Positions 1-9,351 are shown, counted from the first letter of the stretch. The stretch is 64,000 nt of DNA from Azospirillum thiophilum (GCF_001305595.1 NZ_CP012401.1:2243001-2307000); one strand, 5' to 3'. Numbers and translations: made by a program. The notes: generated by a model not told the origin, from the letters alone.

Positions 1-1067
1 AACCGGACGAATCCTCCAAAACGGAGGACCCGACCTCCAAGAAACTCGATGAGGCCCACAAGCAGGGCCAGTTCGCGATGACCCGCGAGGCCGCGAACTG
101 GCTGATGGTCGCGGCGATGCTGGTGGTGCTGATCTCGATCCTGCCCGGAACGATGAAGGGGCTTTTCTTCCGGCTGAACTACTATTTCGAGAATGTCGAC
201 CAGTTCACCTTCGACCGCGCCGGGGTCGGGACGCTGCTGTTCCGGGTGATGATGGATTCGCTGTGGGCGCTGTGGCTGCCCATCCTGCTGTTCGTCGTGG
301 CCGGCGTGCTGTCGACCATCGGGCAGACCGGCTTCCACGTCTCGTGGGAGCTGATCGCGCCGAAATTCAACAAGCTGAACCCGCTGCCCGGCCTGATGAA
401 CATGTTCAAGGCCAACCAGGGGGTGGAACTGCTTAAGAGCATCGCCAAGCTGGCGGTGGTCGGCGGCGTCGCCTACATGGCGCTGGCGCCGATGTTCGCC
501 GGCATCGAGGCCTATATCGGCATCGACATCATGGCGCTGCTGAAGCAGATGGATGGTCTGGCCCACCGCCTGCTGATCTGGGTTCTGGTGGTGCTGACCT
601 TCATCGCCGCCGGCGACTTCCTGTGGCAGAAGCACCAATTCGACAAGAAGATGAAGATGACCAAGCAGGAGGTGAAGGACGAGCACAAGCAGCAGGAAGG
701 CGATCCCATCGTCAAGGGCCGCATCCGCCAGATCCGGTTCGAGCGCGCGCGCAAGCGCATGATGGCCGCGGTGCCCAGCGCCGACGTGGTGGTCACCAAC
801 CCGACCCACTTCGCGGTCGCGCTGAAATACGATCCCGACCAGATGGGCGCGCCGATGGTGCTGGCCAAGGGCGTCGACCAGGTCGCCTTCAAGATCCGCG
901 AGATCGCAGAATCCAACAATGTTCCGGTCATAGAGAACCCTCCGCTCGCCCGTGCGCTCTATGCCGCATGCGATATCGACGCGGAAGTCCCATCCGAGCA
1001 CTATCGGGCGGTCGCCGAAGTCATTACCTATGTCTTCAAGCTCAAGGGGCGGTCGCTGCGCAACTGA
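1..1067 (+). CDS. flhB: FlhB, flagellar type III export gate protein (5' end missing)
   Basis: FlhB is the switch protein of the flagellar type III export apparatus in the inner membrane; its cleaved cytoplasmic domain changes export from rod/hook to filament substrates. The frame is open from base 3 and reads the usual FlhB start region (SSKTEDPTSKKLDEAHKQGQ), so only a few codons lie outside the window. About four hydrophobic segments fill the first two thirds, followed by the charged linker and the autocleavage motif NPTH at 798-809. The C-terminal domain is complete and stops at 1067. The next gene on the same strand is cckA. An internal ATG at 78 is not the true start, because conserved sequence lies upstream of it. 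Confidence 0.97.
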   Translation, partial: PDESSKTEDPTSKKLDEAHKQGQFAMTREAANWLMVAAMLVVLISILPGTMKGLFFRLNYYFENVDQFTFDRAGVGTLLFRVMMDSLWALWLPILLFVVAGVLSTIGQTGFHVSWELIAPKFNKLNPLPGLMNMFKANQGVELLKSIAKLAVVGGVAYMALAPMFAGIEAYIGIDIMALLKQMDGLAHRLLIWVLVVLTFIAAGDFLWQKHQFDKKMKMTKQEVKDEHKQQEGDPIVKGRIRQIRFERARKRMMAAVPSADVVVTNPTHFAVALKYDPDQMGAPMVLAKGVDQVAFKIREIAESNNVPVIENPPLARALYAACDIDAEVPSEHYRAVAEVITYVFKLKGRSLRN

Positions 1068-1198
1068 TCGGCCGCTCCGGAAGCTGGCGGCGGAAGCGAT
1101 CGGCGGGCATGGGCGGCGCGCGTGGGCGGCGGATGCATCCCGATGGAGGCATCATCGGTTTGCCCCCGGTTTTGGAATATGTGCGGCTTGGAGTTTCG

Positions 1199-3712
1199 GT
1201 GGACGAGTCAACTTCCCTTTCCGACACCGCACGCCGCAGGATCACCGGCGGCGCTCCGCCCGGCGGGGCGATGCTGCTGCTCCAGTACGGGCTGGCGCCG
1301 GCCGGGCTGCTGCTGCTGGCCGCCGGCCTGTTGTTGGACCGCGATGCGGTCGGTTGGCTGGGCGCGGCTGCGGCGGCGGCCGGCACCGGCCTGCTGATCG
1401 GCCGCAGCGTCGCGGTGGTGCGGCGATCGGCGCGCGTCGGCGCGCTGCTGGGCGGTGCGCTCGAAGGGATGCCGGCCGGACAGCTGGTCTGCGACGGCGC
1501 CGACGAGGTGCTGTTCGTCAATGCCGCCTTCCGCGAGTTGGCGGGCTGGCGCCGCGGCGAACGGCCGCTGGAGGCGTTGGCGCGCCAGTTCTCCGGCGAT
1601 CCCGACAGCGCGCGCGAGTTCGGCCGCCTGCGCGACCGGGTGCGGGCGGGGGCGGCGGCGTCGGCCGAGCTGGCGATCCCGGCGCTGGACGGCCATCCGC
1701 CGGAATGGCGCAAGGTCCAGGGCCAGCCGGTCGCCGGCTTTCCCGGCTCCGTCCATTGGCGGGTCGAGGACATCACCGCCCGGCGCGAGCTGGAGCATGT
1801 CATGCTGCGCGAGCAGGCCAAGCTCGCCGATTTCATGGAGCATGCGCCGGTCGGCTTCTTTTCCGTCGACCAGAACGGCCAGTTCCTGTTCGTCAACGCC
1901 ACGCTGGCCCAATGGCTGGAGGCCTCGCCGGGCGACCTGACCGACGGTGAGCTGCGGCTGCACGGCGTCCTCGCCGCTCCCCCGGCCGCCGCCCCCTACG
2001 ACCTGTTCGACCATGGCGGCGGCGAGCAGCGCGGCGAGCTGACCATGGTCGGGCTGCATGGCCGCCGGTTCCAGGTGGCGGTCGCGCAGAGCGTGGTGCG
2101 GGCCGACGACGGCACCGTCCACACCCGGTCGGTGGTGCGCGACCTGTCGCCGGAACGCGAGTGGCAGGAGGCGCTGCGCCATTCCGAGCAGCGGTTCCAG
2201 CGCTTCTTCGAGGATGCGCCGATCGGCATCGCCCTGGTCGACGAAACCGGGCAGCTGACCGAATGCAACGAGGCCTTCCTGGCGCTGATCGGCAGCGAGG
2301 CGGGCAGCGTCATCGACCGGCCGATGCCCGACCTGATCGTCCCGGCGGAGCGCGAGGCGGTGACCGCCCGGCTGAAGGCGGTCCAGGGTGGCGCCGATCC
2401 GGCGACCCCGCTGGAGGTGCGGCTGTCCGGCGGGCGGGAGCTGACCGCCCAGCTCTATGCCCGGCGGCTGGTCGGCCCGGTCAAGCCGGACGGACGGCGC
2501 GACGGGGGCGGACTGATCCTTCACTTCATCGACATGACCGAGCGCAAGAGCCTGGAGGCCCAGTTCGCCCAGTCGCAGAAGATGCAGGCGGTCGGCCAGC
2601 TGGCCGGCGGCGTCGCGCACGACTTCAACAATCTGCTGACGGCAATGATCGGCTTCTGCGACCTGCTGCTGCTGCGGCACAAGCCGGGCGACCAGTCCTT
2701 CAGCGACATCATGCAGATCAAGCAGAACGCCAACCGCGCCGCCAATCTGGTGCGGCAGCTGCTGGCCTTCTCGCGCCAGCAGACGCTGCAGCCGCGCGTC
2801 ATCAACGTGACCGACGTGCTGGCCGAGCTGGCGAACCTGTTGCGCCGGCTGATCGGCGAGAACATCGAGCTGAAGATGATCCATGGCCGCGACCTGGGGC
2901 TGGTCAAGGTCGACCAGAACCAGCTGGAGCAGGTCATCATCAATCTGGTGGTCAACGCCCGCGACGCCATGGCCGGCGGCGGCAAGCTGACTGTCAACAC
3001 CACCAACCTCGTCCTGGACCAGCCCGAGCGGCGCGAGCATGAGACGATCCCGCCCGGCGGTTATGTCTCCATCGAGGTGATCGACACCGGCTGCGGCATC
3101 GCGCGCGAGAACCTGCAACGCATCTTCGAGCCCTTCTACACCACCAAGGAGGTCGGGTCGGGCACCGGTCTGGGGCTGTCGACGGTCTATGGCATCGTGC
3201 GGCAGACCGGCGGCTTCGTGCTGGTCGATTCCGCGGTGGGGGAGGGGACCACCTTCACCATCCTGCTGCCCCGCCACCAGGGCGAGCTGCGCCCGGTCGA
3301 CACGGCGGAGCCGCGCGAGCGGCGCGGCAGCGACCTGACCGGCACCGGCATCATCCTGCTGGTCGAGGACGAGGACGCGGTCCGCGTTTTCTCCGCCCGT
3401 GCGCTGCGCAACAAGGGCTATCAGGTGCTGGAGGCCAAGAACGGCGAGGCGGCCCTGCAGCAGATCGAGACCAACGGCGCCTCCATCGACCTGCTGATCA
3501 CCGACGTGGTGATGCCCCAGATGGACGGCCCGACGCTGGCCCGCCATGTCCGCCGGCTGCGGCCGGAGATGCGGGTCATCTTCATTTCCGGCTATGCCGA
3601 GGACCGGCTGGGCGAGATCGACGGCGTCGAGGTGGCCCATTTCCTGCCCAAGCCCTTCTCGCTGAAGCAACTGGCCTCCAAGGTGAAGGAGGTCATCCGC
3701 GACAGCCGGTGA
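1199..3712 (+). CDS. cckA: CckA, cell-cycle hybrid histidine kinase
   Basis: This membrane hybrid kinase/phosphatase feeds phosphate through ChpT to CtrA and CpdR in alphaproteobacteria, which would link it functionally to sciP in this window. An N-terminal pair of hydrophobic segments is followed by PAS-type sensor domains. Then come the H-box GGVAHDFNNLL (His codon 2618-2620), the N-box NLVVNARDAMA, the G-box GTGLGLSTVYG and a C-terminal receiver domain (ILLVEDEDAVR, phospho-acceptor Asp at 3503-3505 in TDVVMPQMDG). I chose the GTG at 1199 because GGAG lies five bases upstream. In-frame ATGs at 1109 and 1133 are possible and would add 22-30 residues. The frame runs open far back into flhB, which is a high-GC artefact. 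Confidence 0.93.
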   Translation: MDESTSLSDTARRRITGGAPPGGAMLLLQYGLAPAGLLLLAAGLLLDRDAVGWLGAAAAAAGTGLLIGRSVAVVRRSARVGALLGGALEGMPAGQLVCDGADEVLFVNAAFRELAGWRRGERPLEALARQFSGDPDSAREFGRLRDRVRAGAAASAELAIPALDGHPPEWRKVQGQPVAGFPGSVHWRVEDITARRELEHVMLREQAKLADFMEHAPVGFFSVDQNGQFLFVNATLAQWLEASPGDLTDGELRLHGVLAAPPAAAPYDLFDHGGGEQRGELTMVGLHGRRFQVAVAQSVVRADDGTVHTRSVVRDLSPEREWQEALRHSEQRFQRFFEDAPIGIALVDETGQLTECNEAFLALIGSEAGSVIDRPMPDLIVPAEREAVTARLKAVQGGADPATPLEVRLSGGRELTAQLYARRLVGPVKPDGRRDGGGLILHFIDMTERKSLEAQFAQSQKMQAVGQLAGGVAHDFNNLLTAMIGFCDLLLLRHKPGDQSFSDIMQIKQNANRAANLVRQLLAFSRQQTLQPRVINVTDVLAELANLLRRLIGENIELKMIHGRDLGLVKVDQNQLEQVIINLVVNARDAMAGGGKLTVNTTNLVLDQPERREHETIPPGGYVSIEVIDTGCGIARENLQRIFEPFYTTKEVGSGTGLGLSTVYGIVRQTGGFVLVDSAVGEGTTFTILLPRHQGELRPVDTAEPRERRGSDLTGTGIILLVEDEDAVRVFSARALRNKGYQVLEAKNGEAALQQIETNGASIDLLITDVVMPQMDGPTLARHVRRLRPEMRVIFISGYAEDRLGEIDGVEVAHFLPKPFSLKQLASKVKEVIRDSR

Positions 3713-3727
3713 GGGCGCGTTTTCCCC

Positions 3728-3847
3728 GCCCCCTCCCTAACCCTCCCCCACCTGCGGTGGGAGAGGGAACTGCCGCTGTCCTTTGTATGACCTCCGCAAG
3801 CGTCCAACCCCCTCTCCCGCAAAGCGGGGGAGGGATGGGGAGGGGGC
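3728..3847. repeat. Palindromic intergenic element, copy 1
   Basis: A 120-bp element begins 16 bp after the cckA stop. Its outer arms are near-perfect inverted repeats about 22 bp long: the left arm contains CCCCCTCCCTAACCCTCCC and the right arm is its complement with two changes. An inner hairpin on the left (CCCCCACCtgcGGTGGG) is followed by GAGAGGGAACTGCCGC and a second inner hairpin (CTCCCGCaaaGCGGGGG). The same layout recurs at 5203, 9617, 45631 and 56627, with a related form at 15357. This copy is the only one lying between two genes on the same strand. Confidence 0.85.
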
Positions 3848-3952
3848 AGCGCGGAGAAGCAGCGGGGAGAGACACCGGGGGAGTGGGAAAAGCGTCCTCC
3901 GGCAAACCCCGGAAAACAGGAACACACCAGAAACATCGGCCCTTGCAAACCA

Positions 3953-3967
3953 GAACGAAAAGAGTAC
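3953..3967 (+). promoter_or_regulatory. Candidate SOS (LexA) box upstream of recA
   Basis: GAAC-N7-GTAC lies 56 bases before the recA start. The alphaproteobacterial LexA box is GTTC-N7-GTTC, which reads GAAC-N7-GAAC on the other strand, so this site has one mismatch. The position suits repression of recA. No other equally good match was seen between cckA and recA. Confidence 0.5.
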
Positions 3968-4022
3968 ATTCAGCTTCGTTGCAAGAGCGCCGACCGTGTG
4001 TTCTAAGAGAGGGGTACCGGGC

Positions 4023-5102
4023 ATGTCGTCCGCACAGCTTCGTTTGGTCGAGAAGGATTCCATGGACAAGCAGAAGGCGCTGGATGCCGCCCTGAGCCAG
4101 ATCGAACGTGCGTTCGGCAAGGGCTCGATCATGAAGCTTGGCACCAAGGAGAATTTGGTCGAGACGGAGGTGGTGTCCACCGGCTCGCTCGGTCTCGACA
4201 TCGCACTGGGCATCGGCGGCCTGCCGCGCGGCCGCATCGTCGAAATCTACGGGCCTGAAAGCTCGGGCAAGACCACGCTGGCGCTGCATGCCATCGCCCA
4301 GGCACAGAAGGCCGGCGGCACCTGCGCGTTCATCGACGCCGAACACGCGCTCGACCCGTCCTATGCCCGCAAGCTCGGCGTCAAGGTCGACGACCTGCTG
4401 ATCTCCCAGCCCGATGCCGGCGAGCAGGCGCTGGAGATCGCCGACACGCTGGTGCGCTCCGGCGCTATCGACGTGCTGGTGGTCGACTCGGTCGCGGCGC
4501 TGGTGCCGCGCGCCGAACTGGAAGGCGAGATGGGCGACAGCCATGTCGGTCTGCATGCCCGCCTGATGAGCCAGGCGCTGCGCAAGCTGACCGGCTCGAT
4601 TTCCAAGTCGAACTGCCTCGTCATCTTCATCAACCAGATCCGCCTGAAGATCGGCGTGATGTTCGGCAATCCGGAGACGACGACCGGCGGCAACGCGCTG
4701 AAGTTCTATGCTTCGGTCCGTCTCGACATCCGCCGCATCGGCGCGATCAAGGACCGCGACGCCGTGGTCGGCAACCAGACCCGCGTCAAGGTGGTGAAGA
4801 ACAAGATGGCCCCGCCGTTCCGCGTGGTCGAGTTCGACATCATGTATGGCGAGGGCGTGTCGAAGGTCGGCGAACTGCTCGATCTCGGCATCCAGGCCGG
4901 GGTGGTGGACAAGTCCGGCGCCTGGTTCAGCTATGACGGCACCCGCATCGGCCAGGGCCGCGAGAACGCCAAGAATTACCTGCGCAACAATCCCGAGATG
5001 GCTGACGCGATCGAGGCCAAGATCCGTGGCAACGCTGGTCTGGTCGCCGACGCCATGATGGGCACCCCGGAAAGCGACGCCGAAGCCTCCACGCCGGAGT
5101 GA
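4023..5102 (+). CDS. recA: RecA recombinase
   Basis: RecA forms ATP-dependent filaments on single-stranded DNA, drives strand exchange and triggers LexA self-cleavage. The 359-residue length is typical. Visible features are the N-terminal [15 protein letters not shown] helix, the Walker A motif GPESSGKTT, the [16 protein letters not shown] region, the DNA-binding loop 2 stretch [20 protein letters not shown], and an acidic C-terminus. The ATG at 4023 is preceded by AGAGGGG; a second ATG at 4062 (MDKQKAL) is a possible shorter start. An SOS-like box lies upstream and a strong terminator follows at 5126. Confidence 0.98.
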   Translation: MSSAQLRLVEKDSMDKQKALDAALSQIERAFGKGSIMKLGTKENLVETEVVSTGSLGLDIALGIGGLPRGRIVEIYGPESSGKTTLALHAIAQAQKAGGTCAFIDAEHALDPSYARKLGVKVDDLLISQPDAGEQALEIADTLVRSGAIDVLVVDSVAALVPRAELEGEMGDSHVGLHARLMSQALRKLTGSISKSNCLVIFINQIRLKIGVMFGNPETTTGGNALKFYASVRLDIRRIGAIKDRDAVVGNQTRVKVVKNKMAPPFRVVEFDIMYGEGVSKVGELLDLGIQAGVVDKSGAWFSYDGTRIGQGRENAKNYLRNNPEMADAIEAKIRGNAGLVADAMMGTPESDAEASTPE

Positions 5103-5125
5103 TCGCAGAGGGTATGTGTGATGAT

Positions 5126-5162
5126 AAAAGCCCCGCCTTCCGAAAGGGAGGCGGGGCTTTTT
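5126..5162 (+). terminator. Rho-independent terminator of recA
   Basis: AAAAGCCCCGCCT pairs with AGGCGGGGCTTTT around a short CCGAAAGG loop region, ending in a T run. It starts 24 bp after the recA stop. The A run on the left makes it potentially bidirectional. Confidence 0.9.
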
Positions 5163-5202
5163 CGCATTTTCAGGCTGACAGGAAATTTGCGGGCGGCGGT
5201 TG

Positions 5203-5386
5203 CCTCCTCCCTAACCCTCCCCCTCTTCGAGGGAGAGGGAACCCTGCTGCCTGGGCATTTACGCTACGCTTACAAGCGTCCTACCCCCTCCACCGCCAAG
5301 CTCTCGCACAAACCTTCGGTTTGTGCTGACGCGACAGGCGGACCGAAGGTCCGCTGAGAGCGGGGGAAGGGATGGGGAGGGGGCAT
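5203..5386. repeat. Palindromic intergenic element, copy 2, with inserted three-way junction
   Basis: This is the largest copy of the family seen at 3728. The left arm carries CTCCTCCCTAACCCTCCCCC and the right arm GGGGAAGGGATGGGGAGGGG. The centre holds an extra fold not present in the other copies. An outer stem GCTCTC/GAGAGC (5300-5305 with 5356-5361) encloses two hairpins, GCACAAACC/GGTTTGTGC (5306-5326) and GCGGACC/GGTCCGC (5338-5354). The element lies between the convergent recA and the minus-strand gene at 5402. Confidence 0.8.
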
Positions 5387-5401
5387 TTGGCGGCCGGCTC
5401 C

Positions 5402-5983
5402 TCACACATCCACCACCATATGCGGCCTGAACGCGCCTTCCAGCGTCAGCAGCAGGTGCAGGTAGACCGCCACCTTGCGGGCGCGGTCGGTGTTGCGGGC
5501 GAGGCAGTCGCGCAGCTGTTCGGCCAGACGCGCGGTTTCCGGGTCCGGCTCCGACATTGCGGCGGCGGTGGCGGCCTGGACGATGTGTTCGGGGTCGACG
5601 GGGAGTGGCGCGGCCGGGTCCTTCAGCAGCGCCTCGGCCAGTGCCTCCTCGTCATGCTGCGGCGCCAGGGCGGCGCCCGGCGGGGAGGGCGGCACGCGGC
5701 GGGACAGGTGGCTGCGCAGATTGTCCTTCAGCCGGGCCCGCTGATGCTCGTCGAGCCCGTCGAACTGGTCGACCTCGTCGAACAGAAGATCATAGAGACG
5801 GCGGCGCTGCGGGTTGGGCGGATGCTGTTCCCGCCGCTCCTGCTCGCGGTCCCGCTGTTCCCGACGCGGGTTGCGCTGGTGGTTGCGGTCGGTGGCGCTG
5901 CCGGAGCGTTCGACCCCGGCGGTGGTGCGGACGCTGAATTCCGGCGGGCCGATGCCGCGGCCGGACGCGAGATTGCCGGACAT
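5402..5983 (-). CDS. Hypothetical protein, charged N-terminal half
   Basis: I do not recognise this 193-residue protein. It starts MSGNLASGRGIGPPEFSVRT. A strongly charged, Arg/Gln/Glu-rich stretch spans residues 30-60 (ATDRNHQRNPRREQRDREQE). A helical segment follows with LYDLLFDEVDQFDGLDEHQR, then a Pro/Ala linker, and a C-terminal helical region ending MVVDV. There is no signal peptide or membrane segment. It is the only gene between the recA terminator/repeat and the glucan synthase, whose stop is 88 bp away on the same strand. The good codon periodicity and low-complexity N-terminus suggest a lineage-specific cytoplasmic protein. Confidence 0.7.
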   Translation of the reverse strand: MSGNLASGRGIGPPEFSVRTTAGVERSGSATDRNHQRNPRREQRDREQERREQHPPNPQRRRLYDLLFDEVDQFDGLDEHQRARLKDNLRSHLSRRVPPSPPGAALAPQHDEEALAEALLKDPAAPLPVDPEHIVQAATAAAMSEPDPETARLAEQLRDCLARNTDRARKVAVYLHLLLTLEGAFRPHMVVDV

Positions 5984-6071
5984 GAGCCGCCTCCCCGGGA
6001 CCGTGTCTCCCAGTGCTCAACTCTGGCATAGCCGGCGCTTCCTTCCAAGCCGAAGCGCCGGCCTATGACCA

Positions 6072-8684
6072 TCAGTCGGCGGCCCCGGCACCGACGGCAC
6101 CGTCGGCCGGGGACGGCTTGCTCTTGCCGAAGCCGATGGTCGGGAAGACGTTGATCAGCGCGGTGATGAAGGCGGCCAGATAGGGCAGCGACTGCACCAC
6201 CAGCAGGCCCGACCACATGAAGGCGTCGCGGTTCTCGTGGCCGAAGACCATGACGATGGCCAGCGCCGCGCCCCACAGCGACACCAGCAGCACCAGCTCC
6301 TCGCGCGCCATCAGGAAGGCCTGCATCAGCGCCGGCTGGTTCTCGCATTTCGGCGTGCGGACGAAGGGCCGGCCGGAGGTGAAGATGCCCAGCCACATGG
6401 CGCGGCCGACCGTGTGGGTCAGCGCCATGCCGGCGACCGCCGCCCCGACCTTGTCCCAGAAGCCGCACTTCACCCGCGCCTCGTAGAGCCACAGCGACGC
6501 GCCGACCTTGAAGGCGAAGACGCTGAGCGTCGGGATCATGAAGACGTTGGGCGGGAACTCGAAATATTTGGGGAAGGCCATCAGGCCGATCGACCACAGG
6601 ATGCCGGCAATGCCGAAGATCATATGGGCGGCGTCGGCGAACCAGGGCAGCCAGCCGGTGATGAAATGGTACTTCTGGCCCGAGGTCAGTTCCTTGGCGC
6701 CCGGCGCCAGCTGGCGCCAATGATGCTTCAGGATCTGCACCGCGCCATAGGCCCAGCGGAAACGCTGCGTCTTGTAGGCGGAGAAGCTGTCGGGAACCAG
6801 CCCCTTGCCGTAGCTCTCCGGCATATAGACCGCCTCATAGCCATGCTCGAACAGGCGCAGGCCGAGATCGGCATCCTCGGTGATGCACCATTCGCCCCAG
6901 CGCCCGACCTTCTCCAGCGCCGACTTGCGGATGATGGTCATGGTGCCGTGCTGGATGATGGCGTTGCGCTCGTTGCGCTGGATCATGCCGATGTGGAAGA
7001 AGCCGGCATATTCCCAGTTGGTCATGCGCTGGAACAGGTCGTGTTCCCACTCGCGATAATCCTGCGGCGACTGGACGAAGCCGACCTCCGGCCGGTTGAA
7101 GTGCGGGATGGTCGCCTTCAGCCAGTCGGGATGGACCTGATAGTCGCTGTCGATCACCGCGATGTGCTCGGCGTCCGGCGCGGTCTGGGCCAGCCCGAAA
7201 TTCAGCGCGCCGGCCTTGAAGCCCGGCCAGTTGTCGAGGTGGAAGAAGCGGAACTTCGGTCCAAGCTTCTTGCAATACTCCTCGACCGGGCGCCAGACCG
7301 CCGGATCCTTGGTGTTGTTGTCGAGCAGCAGCACCTCGTAGTTCGGGTAGTCGAGGGCGGCCAGCGCGTCCAGCGTCTGCATGACCATGTGCGGCGGCTC
7401 GTTGTAGCAGGGCACATGGATCGACACCTTCGCCGCATTGGGCAGAGGTGCTGCGGAGCAGGGGATGAACTTGCGCTTGAACTTGTGCTGCCAGACGACC
7501 TCGGTCAGCTCCATGCCGTCGATCAGCATCACCGCGAACAGCACGAGCTGGCAGAAGATCAGCAGGCCCCAGGCGATCTCGGTGGTGACGGCGAGTCCGG
7601 CGGCCGATGCGGCGCTGACGGTGAAGACCAGGACGGAGGCGACCGCCTGGATCAGCGCGCCGTAGAAGATCTGGCCGCCGATCTTCAGGTCGCTGCGCCG
7701 CCACAGGAAGAACACCAGCGGCAGGAAGCCCAGCGCCACCGCGGTCGCGCACTTGACCTCCCAGTTGCGGATCTCGTTCACCCCGCCGATCATCGGGAAT
7801 TTCGGGTTGCGCTGATAGTCCCACAGGCCCCAGCTGGTGCCGGCGGTGCCCTCGATCTCCCGCTTCCAGGGCTGGTCGAAGGCCTCCATGATGAAGTAGT
7901 CGAGCTTGTTCTGGGCGGCGACGTTCAGGAAGTTGCGGATGAACTTGGCCTGGTTGACCTGGCTGGCCTCGGCGCCGCGGCGCCACGGGCCGTCGGCCGG
8001 CCAGCCGATCTCGCCGATCAGGATGTGCTTGTTCGGGAACTTCGCCTTCAGCTCGTTGTAGCGGAACATGGCGTAATCGACCGACTGGTCGACCGGAACG
8101 CCTTCCCAATAGGGCAGCAGGTGGACGGCGAGGAAGTCGACCGCGTCGGCCAGCTCCGGATTCTTCAGCCAGACGTGCCACGGCTCGGCGATGGAAACCG
8201 GCACGTTGACCTTCTTCTTCACCCGCTTGACGTAGTCGATGGCCTGCGCGACCGTCAGGTCGGCGCGCAGGATCGCCTCGTTCCCGACCAGCACGCGGCG
8301 GACGTTGCTGTTGGCGCGGGCCAGCTTGATCAGTCCGGCCAGTTCCGGCTCGTCGATCTCGGGCTTGCCGGCGGTCCAGGCGCCGGCGGTGACCGGCAGC
8401 CCGTGCTTGGCGGCGATGGCCGCGACCATCTCCGAGCCGTCGGTGGTGGAATAGGTGCGGACCGCCTTCACCGCGCCCTCCAGCGCGTCCATGTCCTTCT
8501 CGATGTCGTCGGCCGACGCCTTGTCGCCCTTGGACGGGCTCTTGTCGGAATGGAAGGGGGTGTAGGCGACGCCGGTGATGGCGCCGGCCCAGGACCGTTC
8601 GTCCACCGGGCGGTTCCACAGCGCCCAGAAGGCGATGTTGCCCAGGATCACCAGGATCAGAACCGCGAAGGCCGATTTACGCAT
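6072..8684 (-). CDS. Bifunctional GH17-GT2 membrane glucan synthase (NdvC-like)
   Basis: This 870-residue inner-membrane protein joins two enzymes. After one N-terminal membrane segment (FAVLILVILGNIAFWALW), residues about 35-310 form a periplasmic GH17-type domain with GVAYTPFHSD, AEPWHVW and the catalytic-Glu motif GEIGWP. Membrane segments follow, then a GT2 domain with VPCYNEPPHMV, the D-x-D-type DSDYQVHPDW, EDADLGLRLFEHG and QRFRW, then more membrane segments. This layout is known from rhizobial NdvC-type proteins linked to beta-1,3/1,6 glucan synthesis; the product here is inferred. The ATG at 8684 was preferred over the upstream GTG at 8708. An opgC operon near 52-55 kb could modify the same glucan. 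Confidence 0.85.
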   Translation of the reverse strand: MRKSAFAVLILVILGNIAFWALWNRPVDERSWAGAITGVAYTPFHSDKSPSKGDKASADDIEKDMDALEGAVKAVRTYSTTDGSEMVAAIAAKHGLPVTAGAWTAGKPEIDEPELAGLIKLARANSNVRRVLVGNEAILRADLTVAQAIDYVKRVKKKVNVPVSIAEPWHVWLKNPELADAVDFLAVHLLPYWEGVPVDQSVDYAMFRYNELKAKFPNKHILIGEIGWPADGPWRRGAEASQVNQAKFIRNFLNVAAQNKLDYFIMEAFDQPWKREIEGTAGTSWGLWDYQRNPKFPMIGGVNEIRNWEVKCATAVALGFLPLVFFLWRRSDLKIGGQIFYGALIQAVASVLVFTVSAASAAGLAVTTEIAWGLLIFCQLVLFAVMLIDGMELTEVVWQHKFKRKFIPCSAAPLPNAAKVSIHVPCYNEPPHMVMQTLDALAALDYPNYEVLLLDNNTKDPAVWRPVEEYCKKLGPKFRFFHLDNWPGFKAGALNFGLAQTAPDAEHIAVIDSDYQVHPDWLKATIPHFNRPEVGFVQSPQDYREWEHDLFQRMTNWEYAGFFHIGMIQRNERNAIIQHGTMTIIRKSALEKVGRWGEWCITEDADLGLRLFEHGYEAVYMPESYGKGLVPDSFSAYKTQRFRWAYGAVQILKHHWRQLAPGAKELTSGQKYHFITGWLPWFADAAHMIFGIAGILWSIGLMAFPKYFEFPPNVFMIPTLSVFAFKVGASLWLYEARVKCGFWDKVGAAVAGMALTHTVGRAMWLGIFTSGRPFVRTPKCENQPALMQAFLMAREELVLLVSLWGAALAIVMVFGHENRDAFMWSGLLVVQSLPYLAAFITALINVFPTIGFGKSKPSPADGAVGAGAAD

Positions 8685-8940
8685 GTGGGTCGTTCTCGCT
8701 CGCCGCACCGGAAAAAACCGAAACGGCCCGTGGGAATGGCGCAGCGCGGCCAGTGCCGCCCCGACCTTCGCCTCGGACCGAACTCAAAACCGTTCCACCA
8801 TCCAACGAATGCCGCACCGGCCTTTGCCCGGCGCGCTGGGGCATTCTATACAGGCTTCCCGGTTGCTCCGCCACTGGCGGCTACAACAGACCAGCCTCCG
8901 GTTCATTCCACCCCAGGATCCGGTCCAGCAGGAGAGAAGC

Positions 8941-9351
8941 ATGTTTTCCCTTAACGAACGGCTGCAAGCCGACACTTATCCTGTCATGGACCTGGATCTT
9001 TGCCGGGTGTTGCTGATGAACAACGCCCTGTGGCCCTGGTTGATCCTGGTGCCGATGCGCGATGGCGCGGTCGAGATCCACCGGCTGGACGAGGCAGACC
9101 AGATCACCCTGATGCGGGAGACCGCCCGCGCGTCCCGCGCGCTGGAGACGCTGTTCGCACCGGACAAGATGAATGTCGGGGCGCTGGGCAACATGGTGCC
9201 GCAACTGCACGTCCATGTGATCGGGCGGACGCGCGGCGACCCGGCATGGCCGGGGCCGGTCTGGGGCTCCGGCCATGCCGAGCCGTACGAGCCGGCCGCC
9301 GCCGCGGCGCTGGTGGAACGTTTGGCGGAGGCATTGCAGGCGGGCGCGTGA
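8941..9351 (+). CDS. HIT family (histidine triad) protein
   Basis: HIT proteins are nucleotide hydrolases or transferases acting through a conserved histidine triad. This 136-residue protein has the family core (LILVPMRDGAVEIHRLDEAD) and the C-terminal motif QLHVHVIGR. The usual third His of H-x-H-x-H is Ile here, as in FHIT-like short proteins of alphaproteobacteria with the following GDPAWPGPVWG. The ATG at 8941 has AGGAGAG just upstream. It is divergent from the glucan synthase with a 256-bp gap and is followed on the same strand by the small gene at 9408. The substrate is unknown. Confidence 0.9.
   Translation: MFSLNERLQADTYPVMDLDLCRVLLMNNALWPWLILVPMRDGAVEIHRLDEADQITLMRETARASRALETLFAPDKMNVGALGNMVPQLHVHVIGRTRGDPAWPGPVWGSGHAEPYEPAAAAALVERLAEALQAGA

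Noticed and set aside
623-1198. Upstream extension of the cckA frame through the end of flhB
   Set aside because: The frame is open by chance in another phase of flhB; its sequence is low-complexity and no CckA homologue known to me has such an extension.
1208-3670. An 820-codon minus-strand frame opposite cckA
   Set aside because: All kinase and receiver motifs are on the plus strand; the antisense product has no recognisable domain.
6237-8954. A 905-codon open frame opposite the GH17-GT2 gene
   Set aside because: It is the antisense of a clearly conserved enzyme; at this GC content stop codons are rare and long shadow frames are expected. Its translation is low-complexity and rich in Arg, Gln, His and Asp.
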